In this document: piece by piece, positions 1 to 8,023 of the stretch | Numbering within the stretch: the stretch's first letter is position 1 | Layout: every line of letters begins with the position of its first letter | From: Moheibacter lacus | GTDB taxonomy: Bacteria > Bacteroidota > Bacteroidia > Flavobacteriales > Weeksellaceae | Assembly (NCBI RefSeq): GCF_014042165.1 | Contig: NZ_JACDZE010000001.1 | Coordinates: 828,595-892,594, forward strand | DNA length: 64,000 nt | Direction: 5' to 3' | Notes under the pieces: model-generated | What the model was told of the DNA's origin: nothing | What the model saw: the letters and a program-made list of their open reading frames with translations, nothing else | Databases searched by the model: none | Position numbers and translations under genes: made by a program

Positions 1-853
1 CAGAAGCAATTCCCGGCACACCAGAAGCCGCATATTGGATCAATTTGTAAGCACATTTTCCTTTCTCCCAAAGGGAATTCTGCAAAGGCATGATGCCAAC
101 ATCCATTTTTTGAATTTCAGCTACTTCGGTTTCTTCTGACCAAGGAATAAATTTTACATTTTTTCCCATTCCCATATCTGTCGGAATCCCCACTACATGA
201 AATTTTATTTCCGGATGACTCATTTCCAACTCCCGAATCCAATTTTTACAAGGCGCCAAATGTTTTTCAAACGTACTGCGCGTACCGATCCAGCCTACGA
301 TAAAATCCGAAGAACCCTGTGAATGTTTTTTTTGAGGATAACGATCCAAATCAATTACCGTTGGAATGATTTCAACTTTTTTCGCGCCGGCATTTTTTGC
401 ATAATCTGCCAAATAAGCGTTTCCTGCCACTACAACAGACGCATTTTTCATCACAGTAGCAATTTTTCGGGATAAGAAATGGCGAATGATGGGATTTGAA
501 CTTTGGTCATAATTATGAAAAATCGCATCGTCATAATCCACAATATATTTTACGCCAATCCATTTTAAAAACCATTCAAAACAAGCGGGTAAATAGGGAA
601 ACAATTCTTTTTCGATGATGAGAACATCGTATTTTCCGACAGCAAACAAGGTCAAAAACCGTTGGATATACCCTTTGAGACTTTCCTTAAACGTCGATTT
701 TCCGCTGTACAAATTCTCCAAGTATTTCTCAGAAAACAGCGACGAAACTTCCACTTTAAAACCCGCTTCTTCCAAATACGGTATATACTGAAAGCTTCTC
801 AATCGGCTGCTTCCGGCATTTCGTGCATATTTGGTGAAATAAAGGGTTTTCAT
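1..853 (-). CDS. GT4-type glycosyltransferase, 3' end outside window
   Basis: The reading frame opens with ATG at 853 and stays open for 284 codons to the window edge, so only the N-terminal two thirds is visible. The start reads MKTLYFTKYARNAGSSRLRS; a short basic/serine patch after the first strand is common in GT-B glycosyltransferases that act on surface polysaccharides. Later segments (IVDYDDAIFHNYD, VVAGNAYLADYAKNAG, IVGWIGTRSTF) fit the GT-B linker and the start of the nucleotide-sugar-binding half. It lies 109 bases downstream of another GT4 gene in the same direction, so it is probably the last visible gene of the polysaccharide locus. The fold is fairly sure; the sugar is unknown. 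Confidence 0.85.
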   Translation of the reverse strand, partial: MKTLYFTKYARNAGSSRLRSFQYIPYLEEAGFKVEVSSLFSEKYLENLYSGKSTFKESLKGYIQRFLTLFAVGKYDVLIIEKELFPYLPACFEWFLKWIGVKYIVDYDDAIFHNYDQSSNPIIRHFLSRKIATVMKNASVVVAGNAYLADYAKNAGAKKVEIIPTVIDLDRYPQKKHSQGSSDFIVGWIGTRSTFEKHLAPCKNWIRELEMSHPEIKFHVVGIPTDMGMGKNVKFIPWSEETEVAEIQKMDVGIMPLQNSLWEKGKCAYKLIQYAASGVPGIAS

Positions 854-962
854 GTATTAATATTTATTTTTTTTTAATGGACATATTTCGACTACGCTCA
901 ACACAGGCATGGAACACCCTATTGACATTCCGCTGTTTGATAAAACAATAATAATGGGTGTT

Positions 963-2195
963 TCATTCTTGAATCTTACTAATGGCTGAAATATACGATT
1001 CCGCAGCGGCTTCCAGTGAAAAATAAGTTGCTGCTTTCTCGCTGCTTTTGCTTTGGTCTGCAAAATTAGTCTTTTTAATGAACTCCATTATTTCGGAAAT
1101 ATTATCTCTTGATTCTTTTTTATGGTCATATAAATAACAATCTTTAAAGTTTTCCAAAATCGTTTCTGTATCCCCAATTCCTTTGCTCGCAATTACCGGA
1201 AGCCCGCACAGCAGATATTCTCCCAATTTGATCGGCGCAACGCCTTGCATGCTGAAAGTCGGCTTGCGCAACGCAAATCCGATCTGAGCCACGTTCAGAT
1301 AAGCCGGAACTTCCTCTGATTTTACTTTTTTCAGGAGGATGTCCGATTTCAAATGTTCCGGAATGTTTTGTTCTGCGAATTCTAGATTTCCGGTCAGGAT
1401 CAAAAATTTGGATTTGTTCGTTTTCTGATGGTTTTCAAAAATGGCCAACATTTCCGGGAAACAATATTGGGGACCGAGCGAACCTGCATACACAAATAGG
1501 AATTCGTCTTTTATGCTCAATTCCTTTCTGATTTTCTTTCCCATTTCCGGGTCAAATTTGAATCGACTGGCATCTCTTCCATTCAAGACCACTGAAAATT
1601 TATTCCTGAAATTTTCACCGATGGTTTTCAGGTGTACCTCAATTGCCTTTTGGGATCGTGTGATAACGGCATCTGCGTTTTGAAGCATTTGGGTTTCAGC
1701 GGATTTAAACAACTGATACTGGAAACTTCCTTTTTTCAATCCGGCGAAATCAACGCGTTCTTCGATCGGCAAACCATCGGCATCAAATATCAGTTTCCCC
1801 CTAAATCCTTTGCCCCTAAATCCCCTAAAGGGGAGTTTTTTTGTTTGAATCATTGAATTGACCATCATGGCCGGAAACGTACTTCGGGGCATGAGGATGT
1901 CGATTTGGTTTTCTTGGATGTATTTTTTGAGTTTACGACCCGATGTTTTGGCGGTGACCAAACTTCCGATGGAAGCGATGGGTTTGCGCAAAATGGGAAA
2001 TGCGGTATACTTAATTCCCAATCTTTCTGCAACTTTCCGGGTTTCTTGGATTTTCTTTTCGTCTGCCCAGGTAAATTGGATGACGTGAAATCGGATGGCT
2101 TCTCTTTTGGCGATTTCGTGGAAAATCGGCATGAAAAGTCCTTCCATGTACGAAGTCTGTGGGCCGTCCCAACTGATGAAGAGGAGGTTTTTCAT
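963..2195 (-). CDS. GT4-type glycosyltransferase (410 aa)
   Basis: This predicted cytoplasmic glycosyltransferase has the length and layout of GT-B enzymes. The N-terminal half starts MKNLLFISWDGPQTSYMEGL. The C-terminal half contains FVYAGSLGPQYCFPEML and a nucleotide-sugar-binding stretch ending GEYLLCGLPVIASKGIGDT. Residues 121-134 (LPFRGFRGKGFRGK) are encoded by an intergenic-type palindromic repeat that sits in frame inside the gene, just before the strand KLIFDADG. The 5' end of this gene, with its upstream region, is the source of the repeats scattered at 2.2-5.1 kb and 18.6-20.7 kb. It likely belongs to the polysaccharide locus at 20.8-29.3 kb, from which it is now separated. The sugar specificity cannot be read. 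Confidence 0.88.
   Translation of the reverse strand: MKNLLFISWDGPQTSYMEGLFMPIFHEIAKREAIRFHVIQFTWADEKKIQETRKVAERLGIKYTAFPILRKPIASIGSLVTAKTSGRKLKKYIQENQIDILMPRSTFPAMMVNSMIQTKKLPFRGFRGKGFRGKLIFDADGLPIEERVDFAGLKKGSFQYQLFKSAETQMLQNADAVITRSQKAIEVHLKTIGENFRNKFSVVLNGRDASRFKFDPEMGKKIRKELSIKDEFLFVYAGSLGPQYCFPEMLAIFENHQKTNKSKFLILTGNLEFAEQNIPEHLKSDILLKKVKSEEVPAYLNVAQIGFALRKPTFSMQGVAPIKLGEYLLCGLPVIASKGIGDTETILENFKDCYLYDHKKESRDNISEIMEFIKKTNFADQSKSSEKAATYFSLEAAAESYISAISKIQE
1797..1835. repeat. Palindromic repeat inserted in frame in the GT4 gene
   Basis: The plus strand shows CCCCCTAAATCC, then CCCCTAAATCCCCTAAAGGG followed by GAG. The CCCCTAAA/TTTAGGGG inverted arrangement resembles intergenic repeats common in Bacteroidetes. 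Here it lies within the coding sequence and adds about 14 glycine/arginine/phenylalanine-rich residues (121-134) without breaking the frame. Confidence 0.7.
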
Positions 2196-2212
2196 GATTT
2201 AAATTCAAGTTT

Positions 2213-2220
2213 CAAAATTA
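2213..2220 (-). promoter_or_regulatory. Putative -7 box (TAATTTTG) of the GT4 gene
   Basis: On the minus strand TAATTTTG matches the Bacteroidetes TAnnTTTG box exactly and lies 18 bases upstream of the GT4 start codon. I see no good -33 TTTG at the usual spacing. The same box is carried in the duplicated upstream regions at 4257-4264 and 4768-4775, so the duplications may have copied a promoter. Confidence 0.45.
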
Positions 2221-2448
2221 TGGATATTAACGTGATTTCGATGTAAAAACATTAAGAATTAAGATAGATGCGCATTAAATAAAACTCATATTTATTTGTA
2301 ATTCACTTTATTAAGACATTTTAAGAAATCAACAAGTTGATTTAAGAATAATAGACTTAAAATCATTTAGGATACCATTTTAAACTTTTTTCAATTCAAT
2401 ACTTACTTCTGTCAGGCTGAGCGTAGTCGAAGCCTTATTCGTGCAATA

Positions 2449-2532
2449 AATGTACATTTCGACTACGCTAATGTACATTTCGAACACGCTAATGTACATT
2501 TCAAATACGCTAATGCACATTTCGACTACGCT
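2449..2532. repeat. Tandem repeat, four 21-base units
   Basis: Four consecutive units of the form AATGTACATTTCGACTACGC plus T, with a few substitutions. The other copies of the long repeat (around 4490-4520 and 5005-5030) carry a single unit, so the array expanded in this copy only. It contains the CGACTACGCT core of the intergenic palindrome that is widespread in this window. Confidence 0.9.
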
Positions 2533-2536
2533 CAAT

Positions 2537-2608
2537 GTGACAGAGGGTTGCTGTGTGACAGAGGGTCGCTGTGTGACAGAGGGTTGCTGTGTGACAGAGG
2601 GTCGCTAT
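2537..2608. repeat. Tandem repeat, four 18-base units
   Basis: Four units of GTGACAGAGGGTTGCTGT, alternating T/C at one position, directly follow the 21-base array. The copy near 5036-5066 has about two units and the one near 4520 has one. An open frame across both arrays is repeat-encoded and not a credible gene. Confidence 0.9.
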
Positions 2609-2822
2609 GAGACAACCTCAAGATTGATAGACTTAAATCGAACTGAGGTTAATTATTATTATCGTAATTATAACAATGCCCTGTTTTTCCGAAAATTATA
2701 ATCCTATTTATAATTTTATTTGATTTATCATCGGGATTTTCATTGAAAATGGAGCATGCAAAGTCCTTTCCTATACGAAGTCTGTGGGCCGTCCCAACTG
2801 ATGAAGAGGAGGTTTTTCATTT

Positions 2823-4124
2823 TTATTTTTTTATAAATTCCCAGTGCCCTCCTTTTGCTGCGCCTTCTCTTTTCAAAATACCTTTCGAAACCATATTTTT
2901 CAAATACCGCTGAATAGTTCGTTGAGAAATTTCTAATTTTTCTCCTATTGTTTTAGCAGAAGCTTTATTGTTTTGCAATAGGATTTCGATAATTTTTTGT
3001 TCAGTTTCTACGACAGTTTCTACGACAGTTTCTACGACAGTTTCTACGACAGCTTTGTTTGCAACAAAAACCATCCGAAGGAAATTTTCAGAAAAATGAA
3101 AACTGCTTTTGGGATAATTTTTTAGTATTCTAGGCACTCCCGAACCCAATTGTTCTACCAAATCCAAATCCTTAAAAATACGCATGATCTCCTGATTTCT
3201 AGGAACCGAATAGCCCGAAAAAAATTCATCCTTACTTAATCCTTCCGGTAAACCGCCATAAGAAGTGATTTCGATTCTATCCGAAAAAATCTCAAATTTT
3301 GGAGCCAATTCTTTTGTATAATCATTATGTACAAATGCATTTATCACAGCTTCCCTTAATGCAATTGGATTCCATAAACGAAATTCTTTTCTTTCTTTGG
3401 AAGTAATTTGGGTTAAGGTTTTATTTTCAATTTCCAATTTATCCAAAATGCGTTTGGTAGATTTGACCAATGATTCATAACCATATTCATTATTCTCTAT
3501 CAAATTTTCACGATCCTTTCCATCGTATTTTGCCATTTTTACGGAAAGGGAATTATGGTCAGAAAAAAGATAACCTATCAGATTATATTGACCTTCTTCT
3601 GTTTGGAACTCCAAATTTTTGGAAAACTGTGCATTGAGTCTTTTATCATTCGTTTCATAATAAATTTTTAATTGCTCAAAAGCCAAATCCTGACGAGGCG
3701 AACGAATTTTACGGATAGAATGCCGAATGCGTTTGGAGAATAAATTTTCAATCATTTTTGAAGGCATCGGTTCAGAAGAACTTCCTATACGTACAAAAGT
3801 CCCTTTTTCGGACATTCCGTATTTTCTAAGATAATAAGGCTTTTCAGGTCCGCTAGCCATAATAATTTTCAGAACAGCCTTCCCTTCTTTTTCCTGTAAA
3901 ATCAAATCAAACAATCCCAACGCAGAGGGCAGGATATTATTTTTCAACCGGTCTTTGATAAGCAATTGCACTTTATCTGCATTTTCTATACCTACCGCAT
4001 TCCCCTTATCATCTACGCCCAAATAAATAATACCGCCTTCCGCATAATTTAGAAAAGCGATGACTTCCTTTTCTAAATTCTCGGTGAGTTCTTGTTTATA
4101 TTCAATTCGGTTCGATTCTGACAT
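2823..4124 (-). CDS. AlbA/Schlafen-type DNA-binding domain protein with HATPase-like C-terminal region and HTH
   Basis: Residues about 1-125 (MSESNRIEYKQELTENLEKE, then YAEGGIIYLGVDDKGNAVGI) form an AlbA_2/Schlafen-type domain. Residues about 270-350 (REAVINAFVHNDY, EITSYGGLPEGL, QLGSGVPRI) match the ATPase-like region of RecG-C/HATPase_c_4 proteins. The last 60 residues form a winged helix. In this family such proteins are usually predicted transcriptional regulators, often on mobile DNA. Residues about 358-373 are four VVET repeats. The stop codon lies two bases before a copy of the GT4 start codon, and another GT4 5' fragment lies just upstream, so the gene looks inserted at the GT4 start. 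Confidence 0.85.
   Translation of the reverse strand: MSESNRIEYKQELTENLEKEVIAFLNYAEGGIIYLGVDDKGNAVGIENADKVQLLIKDRLKNNILPSALGLFDLILQEKEGKAVLKIIMASGPEKPYYLRKYGMSEKGTFVRIGSSSEPMPSKMIENLFSKRIRHSIRKIRSPRQDLAFEQLKIYYETNDKRLNAQFSKNLEFQTEEGQYNLIGYLFSDHNSLSVKMAKYDGKDRENLIENNEYGYESLVKSTKRILDKLEIENKTLTQITSKERKEFRLWNPIALREAVINAFVHNDYTKELAPKFEIFSDRIEITSYGGLPEGLSKDEFFSGYSVPRNQEIMRIFKDLDLVEQLGSGVPRILKNYPKSSFHFSENFLRMVFVANKAVVETVVETVVETVVETEQKIIEILLQNNKASAKTIGEKLEISQRTIQRYLKNMVSKGILKREGAAKGGHWEFIKK
3005..3052. repeat. 12-base tandem repeat coding for (VVET)4
   Basis: Four perfect copies of TTTCTACGACAG lie within the regulator gene, between the ATPase-like region and the C-terminal winged helix. The unit is a multiple of three, so copy-number changes alter linker length without shifting the frame. 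Confidence 0.95.
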
Positions 4125-4164
4125 CTTGTCAAAGATAGAAATTTCAATGTGTATTTATATGTTC

Positions 4165-4750
4165 AAAAATCGGCATAAACAATCCTTCCATATACGAAGT
4201 CTGTGGGCCGTTCCAACTGATGAAGAGGAGGTTTTTCATGATTTAAATTCAAGTTTCAAAATTATGGATATTAGCGTGATTTCGGTGTAAAAACATTAAG
4301 AATTAAGATAGATGCGCATTAAATAAAGCTCATATTTATCTGTAATTCACTTTATTAAGACATTTTAAGTAATCAACAAGTTGATTTAAGAACAATAGAC
4401 TTAAAATCATTTAGGATACTTTACTAAACTTTTGTATCAATTCAATACTTATTTCTGTCAGGCTGAGCGTAGTCAAAGCCTGCTTCATCCAATAAATGCA
4501 CATTTCGACTACGCTCAATGTGACAGAGGGTCGCTATAAGACAGCCTCAAGATTGATAGACTTAAATCGAACTGAGGTTAATTATTATTATCGTAATTAT
4601 AACAATGCCCTGTTTTTCCGAAAATTATAATCCTAATTATAATCTTCACCTGATTTTATCATCGGGATTTTTATTGAAAATGGAGCATGAAAAGTACTTT
4701 CCTGTACGAAGCTTCTGGACCATCCCAGGGGAAAAGAGGAGGTTTTTCAT
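4165..4750. repeat. Long repeat copy 2 (GT4 5' fragment plus upstream region)
   Basis: From 4239 down to about 4165 the minus strand repeats the first 75 bases of the GT4 gene (MKNLLFISWNGPQTSYMEGL onward), then diverges and stops after about 31 codons. From 4240 to 4640 the plus strand closely follows 2196-2700 with substitutions. The copy closes with a degenerate GT4 start at 4730-4750. No gene is visible in 4240-5302; the region is built of these repeats. Confidence 0.88.
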
Positions 4751-5070
4751 AATTTAAATTCAAGTTTCAAAATTATGGATATTAACGTGATTTCGATGTA
4801 AAAACATTAAGAATTAAGATAGATGCGCATTAAATAAAACTCATATTTATTTGTAATTCACTTTATTAAGACATTTTAAGAAATCAACAAGTTGATTTAA
4901 GAATAATAGACTTAAAATCATTTAGGATACTTTACTAAACTTTTGTATCAATTCAACACTTACTTCTGTCAGGCTGAGCGTAGTCGAAGCCTGCTTCGTG
5001 CAATAAATGCTCATTTCGACTACGCTCAATGTGACAGAGGGTCGCTGTGTGACAGAGGGTCGCTATTATT
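4751..5070. repeat. Long repeat copy 3 (partial)
   Basis: Begins directly after the degenerate GT4 start at 4750 and follows the GT4 upstream region almost base for base (including the -7 box at 4768-4775). It ends in two GTGACAGAGGGTCGCT units near 5066, after which the sequence is unrelated. This marks the left edge of the accessory region without GT4 homology. Confidence 0.85.
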
Positions 5071-5120
5071 CATTTCACCTATTAACCTGACCTTGGACTT
5101 TGACCAAGGCAACCAAATTT

Positions 5121-5140
5121 AACTCCTTCGGAGTTTTTTT
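5121..5140 (+). terminator. Rho-independent terminator
   Basis: AACTCC-TTC-GGAGTT followed by a run of T. No plus-strand gene lies directly upstream, so it may be a remnant of a gene lost at the repeat boundary. Confidence 0.55.
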
Positions 5141-5302
5141 GATTATATTGTTGATAATCATCACATTAAATGAAGACCTATAATGCAGTACGGGTTTAAT
5201 TTTTGTTTATGGATAAAAGAATAATGGCAGGTATTTAAAAATTGAACAGGTTGATAAAATATGTAAAAACTTAAAGGAAATTAAATGATTTAAAGTAAAA
5301 GG

Positions 5303-5506
5303 CTAATCCATGATCAGGTGTTCAAATTGCTCGTAGTTGATTCCTGTGTAAAGGCAGAAATCGTCAATGGTAAGAAATTCTTTTTCAGGTTTGTTTAATT
5401 CCTTTTTAATTTTTTGAGCTAATCTGGCACTTTGTCTATAACTTTTACCGGTTATCAATTGAATGTCCTTGGGATAAATGCAAATTCTTTTCATTGGTAG
5501 TTTCAT
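5303..5506 (-). CDS. Small hypothetical protein (67 aa)
   Basis: A basic 67-residue protein (MKLPMKRICIYPKDIQLITG start; a second ATG lies at residue 5) with predicted helices around GKSYRQSARLAQKIKKEL and a C-terminal segment FLTIDDFCLYTGINYEQFEH. The helix-turn-helix feel (a family of small Bacteroidetes proteins reads similarly) suggests DNA binding, but I recognise no named family. It stands alone on the minus strand. The 304 bases to the next gene hold AT-rich sequence with a short direct repeat (CTATACTTTAT twice) and nothing else I can name. Confidence 0.6.
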   Translation of the reverse strand: MKLPMKRICIYPKDIQLITGKSYRQSARLAQKIKKELNKPEKEFLTIDDFCLYTGINYEQFEHLIMD

Positions 5507-5810
5507 ACATTATCCAAATTTTATTCATACACTGCTCATACTCTATCTATACTTTATCTATACTTTATCCCTTCTTTGACCTTAGCTTGAAAATCTGGTC
5601 GTTCAGTAGGATTGTTTTATTGCAATATAGTCAAAAATTCCCGTTGCAGGTGTGACTTTTGGTGCGAAAAGTGTCATTTGCGGACATCTCTGCCATCGTC
5701 ATTTTTTTTCCCAGATTTAATGGATAAAATTTGTTGAACATTCAATTGAAAAGTTGCAACGAATGATTGAATCTGAAAATTAATAGAAGTTTAATTAAAA
5801 ATTTTTAATC

Positions 5811-6569
5811 ATGGCAAGACAAAAAGGAATTATTAAAATAAAGGGGACTATCGGAGATATGACCTTTTATAAATCCAAAGACGGTTACATGGTACGGGAG
5901 AAAGGCGGCATAGATGGCAATCGGATCGCAAATGATCCTGCTTTTCAACGCACCCGGGAAAATGGTGCCGAGTTCGGCAGGGCCGGAAAGGCAGGTAAAT
6001 TATTGCGAACCGCTTTTCGGCCGATATTGTTAAAATCGTCAGACAGCCGAATGGTAGGTCGATTTACTAGAGAATTATTAAGGGTTATTCAGTCAGACTC
6101 GGTCAATGCGAGGGGTGAACGAACTCTATCGCAAGGAGATTTGAATTTATTGACCGGATTTGAGTTTAACATTCAAGGAAAGTTAAGCACTACGTTTTTT
6201 GCGCCATATATAACCACGATGAATCGCACGAGTGGTGAAATGAGCGTGGACATAGATCCTTTTGTACCCAATAATATGATTGGTTCACCAGAAGGTGCGA
6301 CTCATTTTCAAATTATTTCGGGAGCTGCAGAGGTCGATTTCGTGAATGAAACGTATAATCTGGCTATTTCCGAAACGCCTCATATGGTTTTGGACGGTGT
6401 AATGACAACGGCCATCAACCAAGTCAACACTTTGACACCTGATTCGACGCAAGCCTTGTTTTTATTGTTGGGCGTTGCGTTTTTTCAGGATATAAACGGC
6501 GAGATGTATCCGTTGAGAAACGGGGCATATAACCCTATGAGCCTTGTGAAATTGGAAAATGCTGTGTAG
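5811..6569 (+). CDS. Conserved Bacteroidetes hypothetical protein (252 aa)
   Basis: The protein starts MARQKGIIKIKGTIGDMTFY and continues with a lysine/arginine/glycine-rich segment (KDGYMVREKGGIDGNRIAND). From memory, very similar N-termini occur in many Flavobacteria proteins without a known function. There is no signal peptide or membrane segment. The C-terminal half is rich in beta-prone stretches (FQIISGAAEVDFV, ALFLLLGVAFFQDI). A strong terminator follows at 6600, so it is a single-gene unit. I do not assign a function. Confidence 0.8.
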   Translation: MARQKGIIKIKGTIGDMTFYKSKDGYMVREKGGIDGNRIANDPAFQRTRENGAEFGRAGKAGKLLRTAFRPILLKSSDSRMVGRFTRELLRVIQSDSVNARGERTLSQGDLNLLTGFEFNIQGKLSTTFFAPYITTMNRTSGEMSVDIDPFVPNNMIGSPEGATHFQIISGAAEVDFVNETYNLAISETPHMVLDGVMTTAINQVNTLTPDSTQALFLLLGVAFFQDINGEMYPLRNGAYNPMSLVKLENAV

Positions 6570-6599
6570 TGCTGCCGGATATTTTCCATTTAAAGAAAG

Positions 6600-6625
6600 C
6601 CCCGATATATTTCGGGGTTTTTTTT
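6600..6625 (+). terminator. Rho-independent terminator
   Basis: CCCCGA-TATATT-TCGGGG followed by eight T, 30 bases after the stop of the preceding gene. It separates that gene from the convergent nuclease gene. Confidence 0.85.
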
Positions 6626-6661
6626 AAGTTAAAAGGTTGTAAAACATTTTCGACTGGCGTC

Positions 6662-7675
6662 TTAAAAATTTCCGGGACTTTTGTCCATTTCTTTTTTGAT
6701 GGTGGTGAGGAGTTGTTTTTTTGTTGGGAGGTAGAGTTTGTATTGGCTAGCAATAATTTGTTTTTGTTCGAGAGGAAGTGTGAATTTAACCATTGCTTCA
6801 TTTTTATTTGCACAAAGTAATATACCAATGGTTGAATTTTCGTGTGGTAATCTTTCAACCCGATCAAAATAGTTTACATACATCTGAAGTTGTCCAATGT
6901 CCTGATGGGTAAGTTTATGGGTTTTGAGTTCAATCAGAACGAAACACTTTAAAAGCCGGTTATAAAAAACGAGGTCAACATAAAATTCATCTCCATCAAT
7001 TGTAATTCTTTTTTGCCTTGCGGTAAAAGAAAAGCCATTTCCCAATTCCAACAGGAATTCCTGGAGGTTTGTAATGATGGCTGTTTCTAGGTCCTTTTCA
7101 TAATAAGACGATTGCATCTTTAATCCTAAAAACTCTAATACCATAGGGTCTTTAATAATTTGTGTGGGATCTGATGGAAGGATTTCCTTCCGTGCGATGG
7201 CTAAAATGCTTTCTTTATCATTGCTTAATTGCAAGCGTTCAAATAAATTGCTGAATATTTGTCTTTCCAATTGCCTTACCGTCCAATTGTTGTGTAGGCT
7301 TTCTGCAATATAGAAGTCACGTTGTTCGTCTGAATCCAATCTCAATAAGAGTTTGAACTGACTCCAACTTAAATGTGCATACGGTGTGGGCAGAATTGGG
7401 AAGGTTCGATAAAATTGTCTATACAGGTGAATCTGACGGACAGAAAAACCGATTCCAAATTCAGGTTGTAATTTTTCAGAAATTTGTTGAATGAGAAAAG
7501 TCCCATATTCGGCTCGTTTTTTTTTGTTTTGTTCTTCCTCGAAAATGCGTTTCCCTATGTGCCAATACATGAGTGTTCGCTGAAAATCTACTGAACGGAT
7601 TGCTTTTTCTTTTGACTGTAGTATGATATTTTTAATGTCTGAAATTAAATTTGAGGGTAGGATATTTTTTTTCAT
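6662..7675 (-). CDS. DUF1016/YhcG-type PDDEXK nuclease domain protein
   Basis: The 337-residue protein has the usual two parts of the family. An N-terminal helical DUF1016 domain covers residues about 15-150 (LMYWHIGKRIFEEEQ, FGIGFSVRQIHLYRQFYR, HLSWSQFKLLLRL). The C-terminal nuclease domain has DEFYVDLVFYNRLLKCFVLI followed by ELKTHK, giving the D...E-x-K catalytic pattern. Members are found on accessory DNA and are presumed nucleases; the substrate is unknown. The start codon overlaps the stop of the upstream 103-aa gene (ATGA), which points to translational coupling. Confidence 0.9.
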   Translation of the reverse strand: MKKNILPSNLISDIKNIILQSKEKAIRSVDFQRTLMYWHIGKRIFEEEQNKKKRAEYGTFLIQQISEKLQPEFGIGFSVRQIHLYRQFYRTFPILPTPYAHLSWSQFKLLLRLDSDEQRDFYIAESLHNNWTVRQLERQIFSNLFERLQLSNDKESILAIARKEILPSDPTQIIKDPMVLEFLGLKMQSSYYEKDLETAIITNLQEFLLELGNGFSFTARQKRITIDGDEFYVDLVFYNRLLKCFVLIELKTHKLTHQDIGQLQMYVNYFDRVERLPHENSTIGILLCANKNEAMVKFTLPLEQKQIIASQYKLYLPTKKQLLTTIKKEMDKSPGNF

Positions 7676-7983
7676 TTTAGTGTGGCTATGGGTTCATCCA
7701 ATTTGTTGATTTTCACTTCACTTCCTTTATAAGGATTAAAGGATGGTTTGTATTCTATTATTTTCCAAAAATGAAGTTCTTTCATGCATTTGTGGTAAGT
7801 GGCGGTTGAAAATATTCTACTTGTTTTCATTATTTCCTCCCTTGATATGGTGACAGGGTTTTTACAATCATTCATCCACCATAAATAATATATGGCTAAA
7901 AAGATGCTAAAATGAGATGGATTTGCTTTCTTGTTATTTTCCATATAGGAAATGAAGTTATTTAAATGGCGAAAGGGGCTCAT
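7672..7983 (-). CDS. Hypothetical protein, possible winged-helix (103 aa)
   Basis: The gene overlaps the start of the DUF1016 nuclease by four bases, so both are probably co-translated. The sequence (PSHFSIFLAIYYLWWMNDCK, then VTISREEIMKTSRIFSTATY and HKCMKELHFWKIIEY) has the helix arrangement of a winged-helix DNA-binding domain. Similar short proteins accompany mobile elements in Bacteroidetes. It has no membrane or export signal. The family assignment is an inference from pattern only. Confidence 0.7.
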   Translation of the reverse strand: MSPFRHLNNFISYMENNKKANPSHFSIFLAIYYLWWMNDCKNPVTISREEIMKTSRIFSTATYHKCMKELHFWKIIEYKPSFNPYKGSEVKINKLDEPIATLK

Positions 7984-8023
7984 AGTTGATCAATTGGGGT
8001 TAAGGAATCGATTTTGTCAAGAT

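Larger units (their letters stand above)
2175..2820. repeat. Long repeat copy 1: GT4 5' end, upstream region, second GT4 5' end
   Basis: This 627-base stretch without a gene starts at the real GT4 start codon, runs through its upstream region and two minisatellites, and ends in a second copy of the GT4 start (ATGAAAAACCTCCTCTTCAT on the minus strand, ending at 2820). That second copy follows the gene for about 54 bases and then diverges into a short dead-end frame. The same succession recurs at 4165-4750 and in part at 4751-5070. The AT-rich right part (2631-2820) also recurs at 18627-18762 and about 20507-20667. Confidence 0.85.

Noticed and set aside
2450-2701. 83-codon open frame over the minisatellites (MYISTTLMYISNTL...)
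   Set aside because: The frame is created by 21- and 18-base repeats and has no support outside them.
6535-6867. 110-codon minus-strand frame overlapping the end of the DUF1016 gene
   Set aside because: It overlaps a well-supported gene in another frame and the terminator at 6600.
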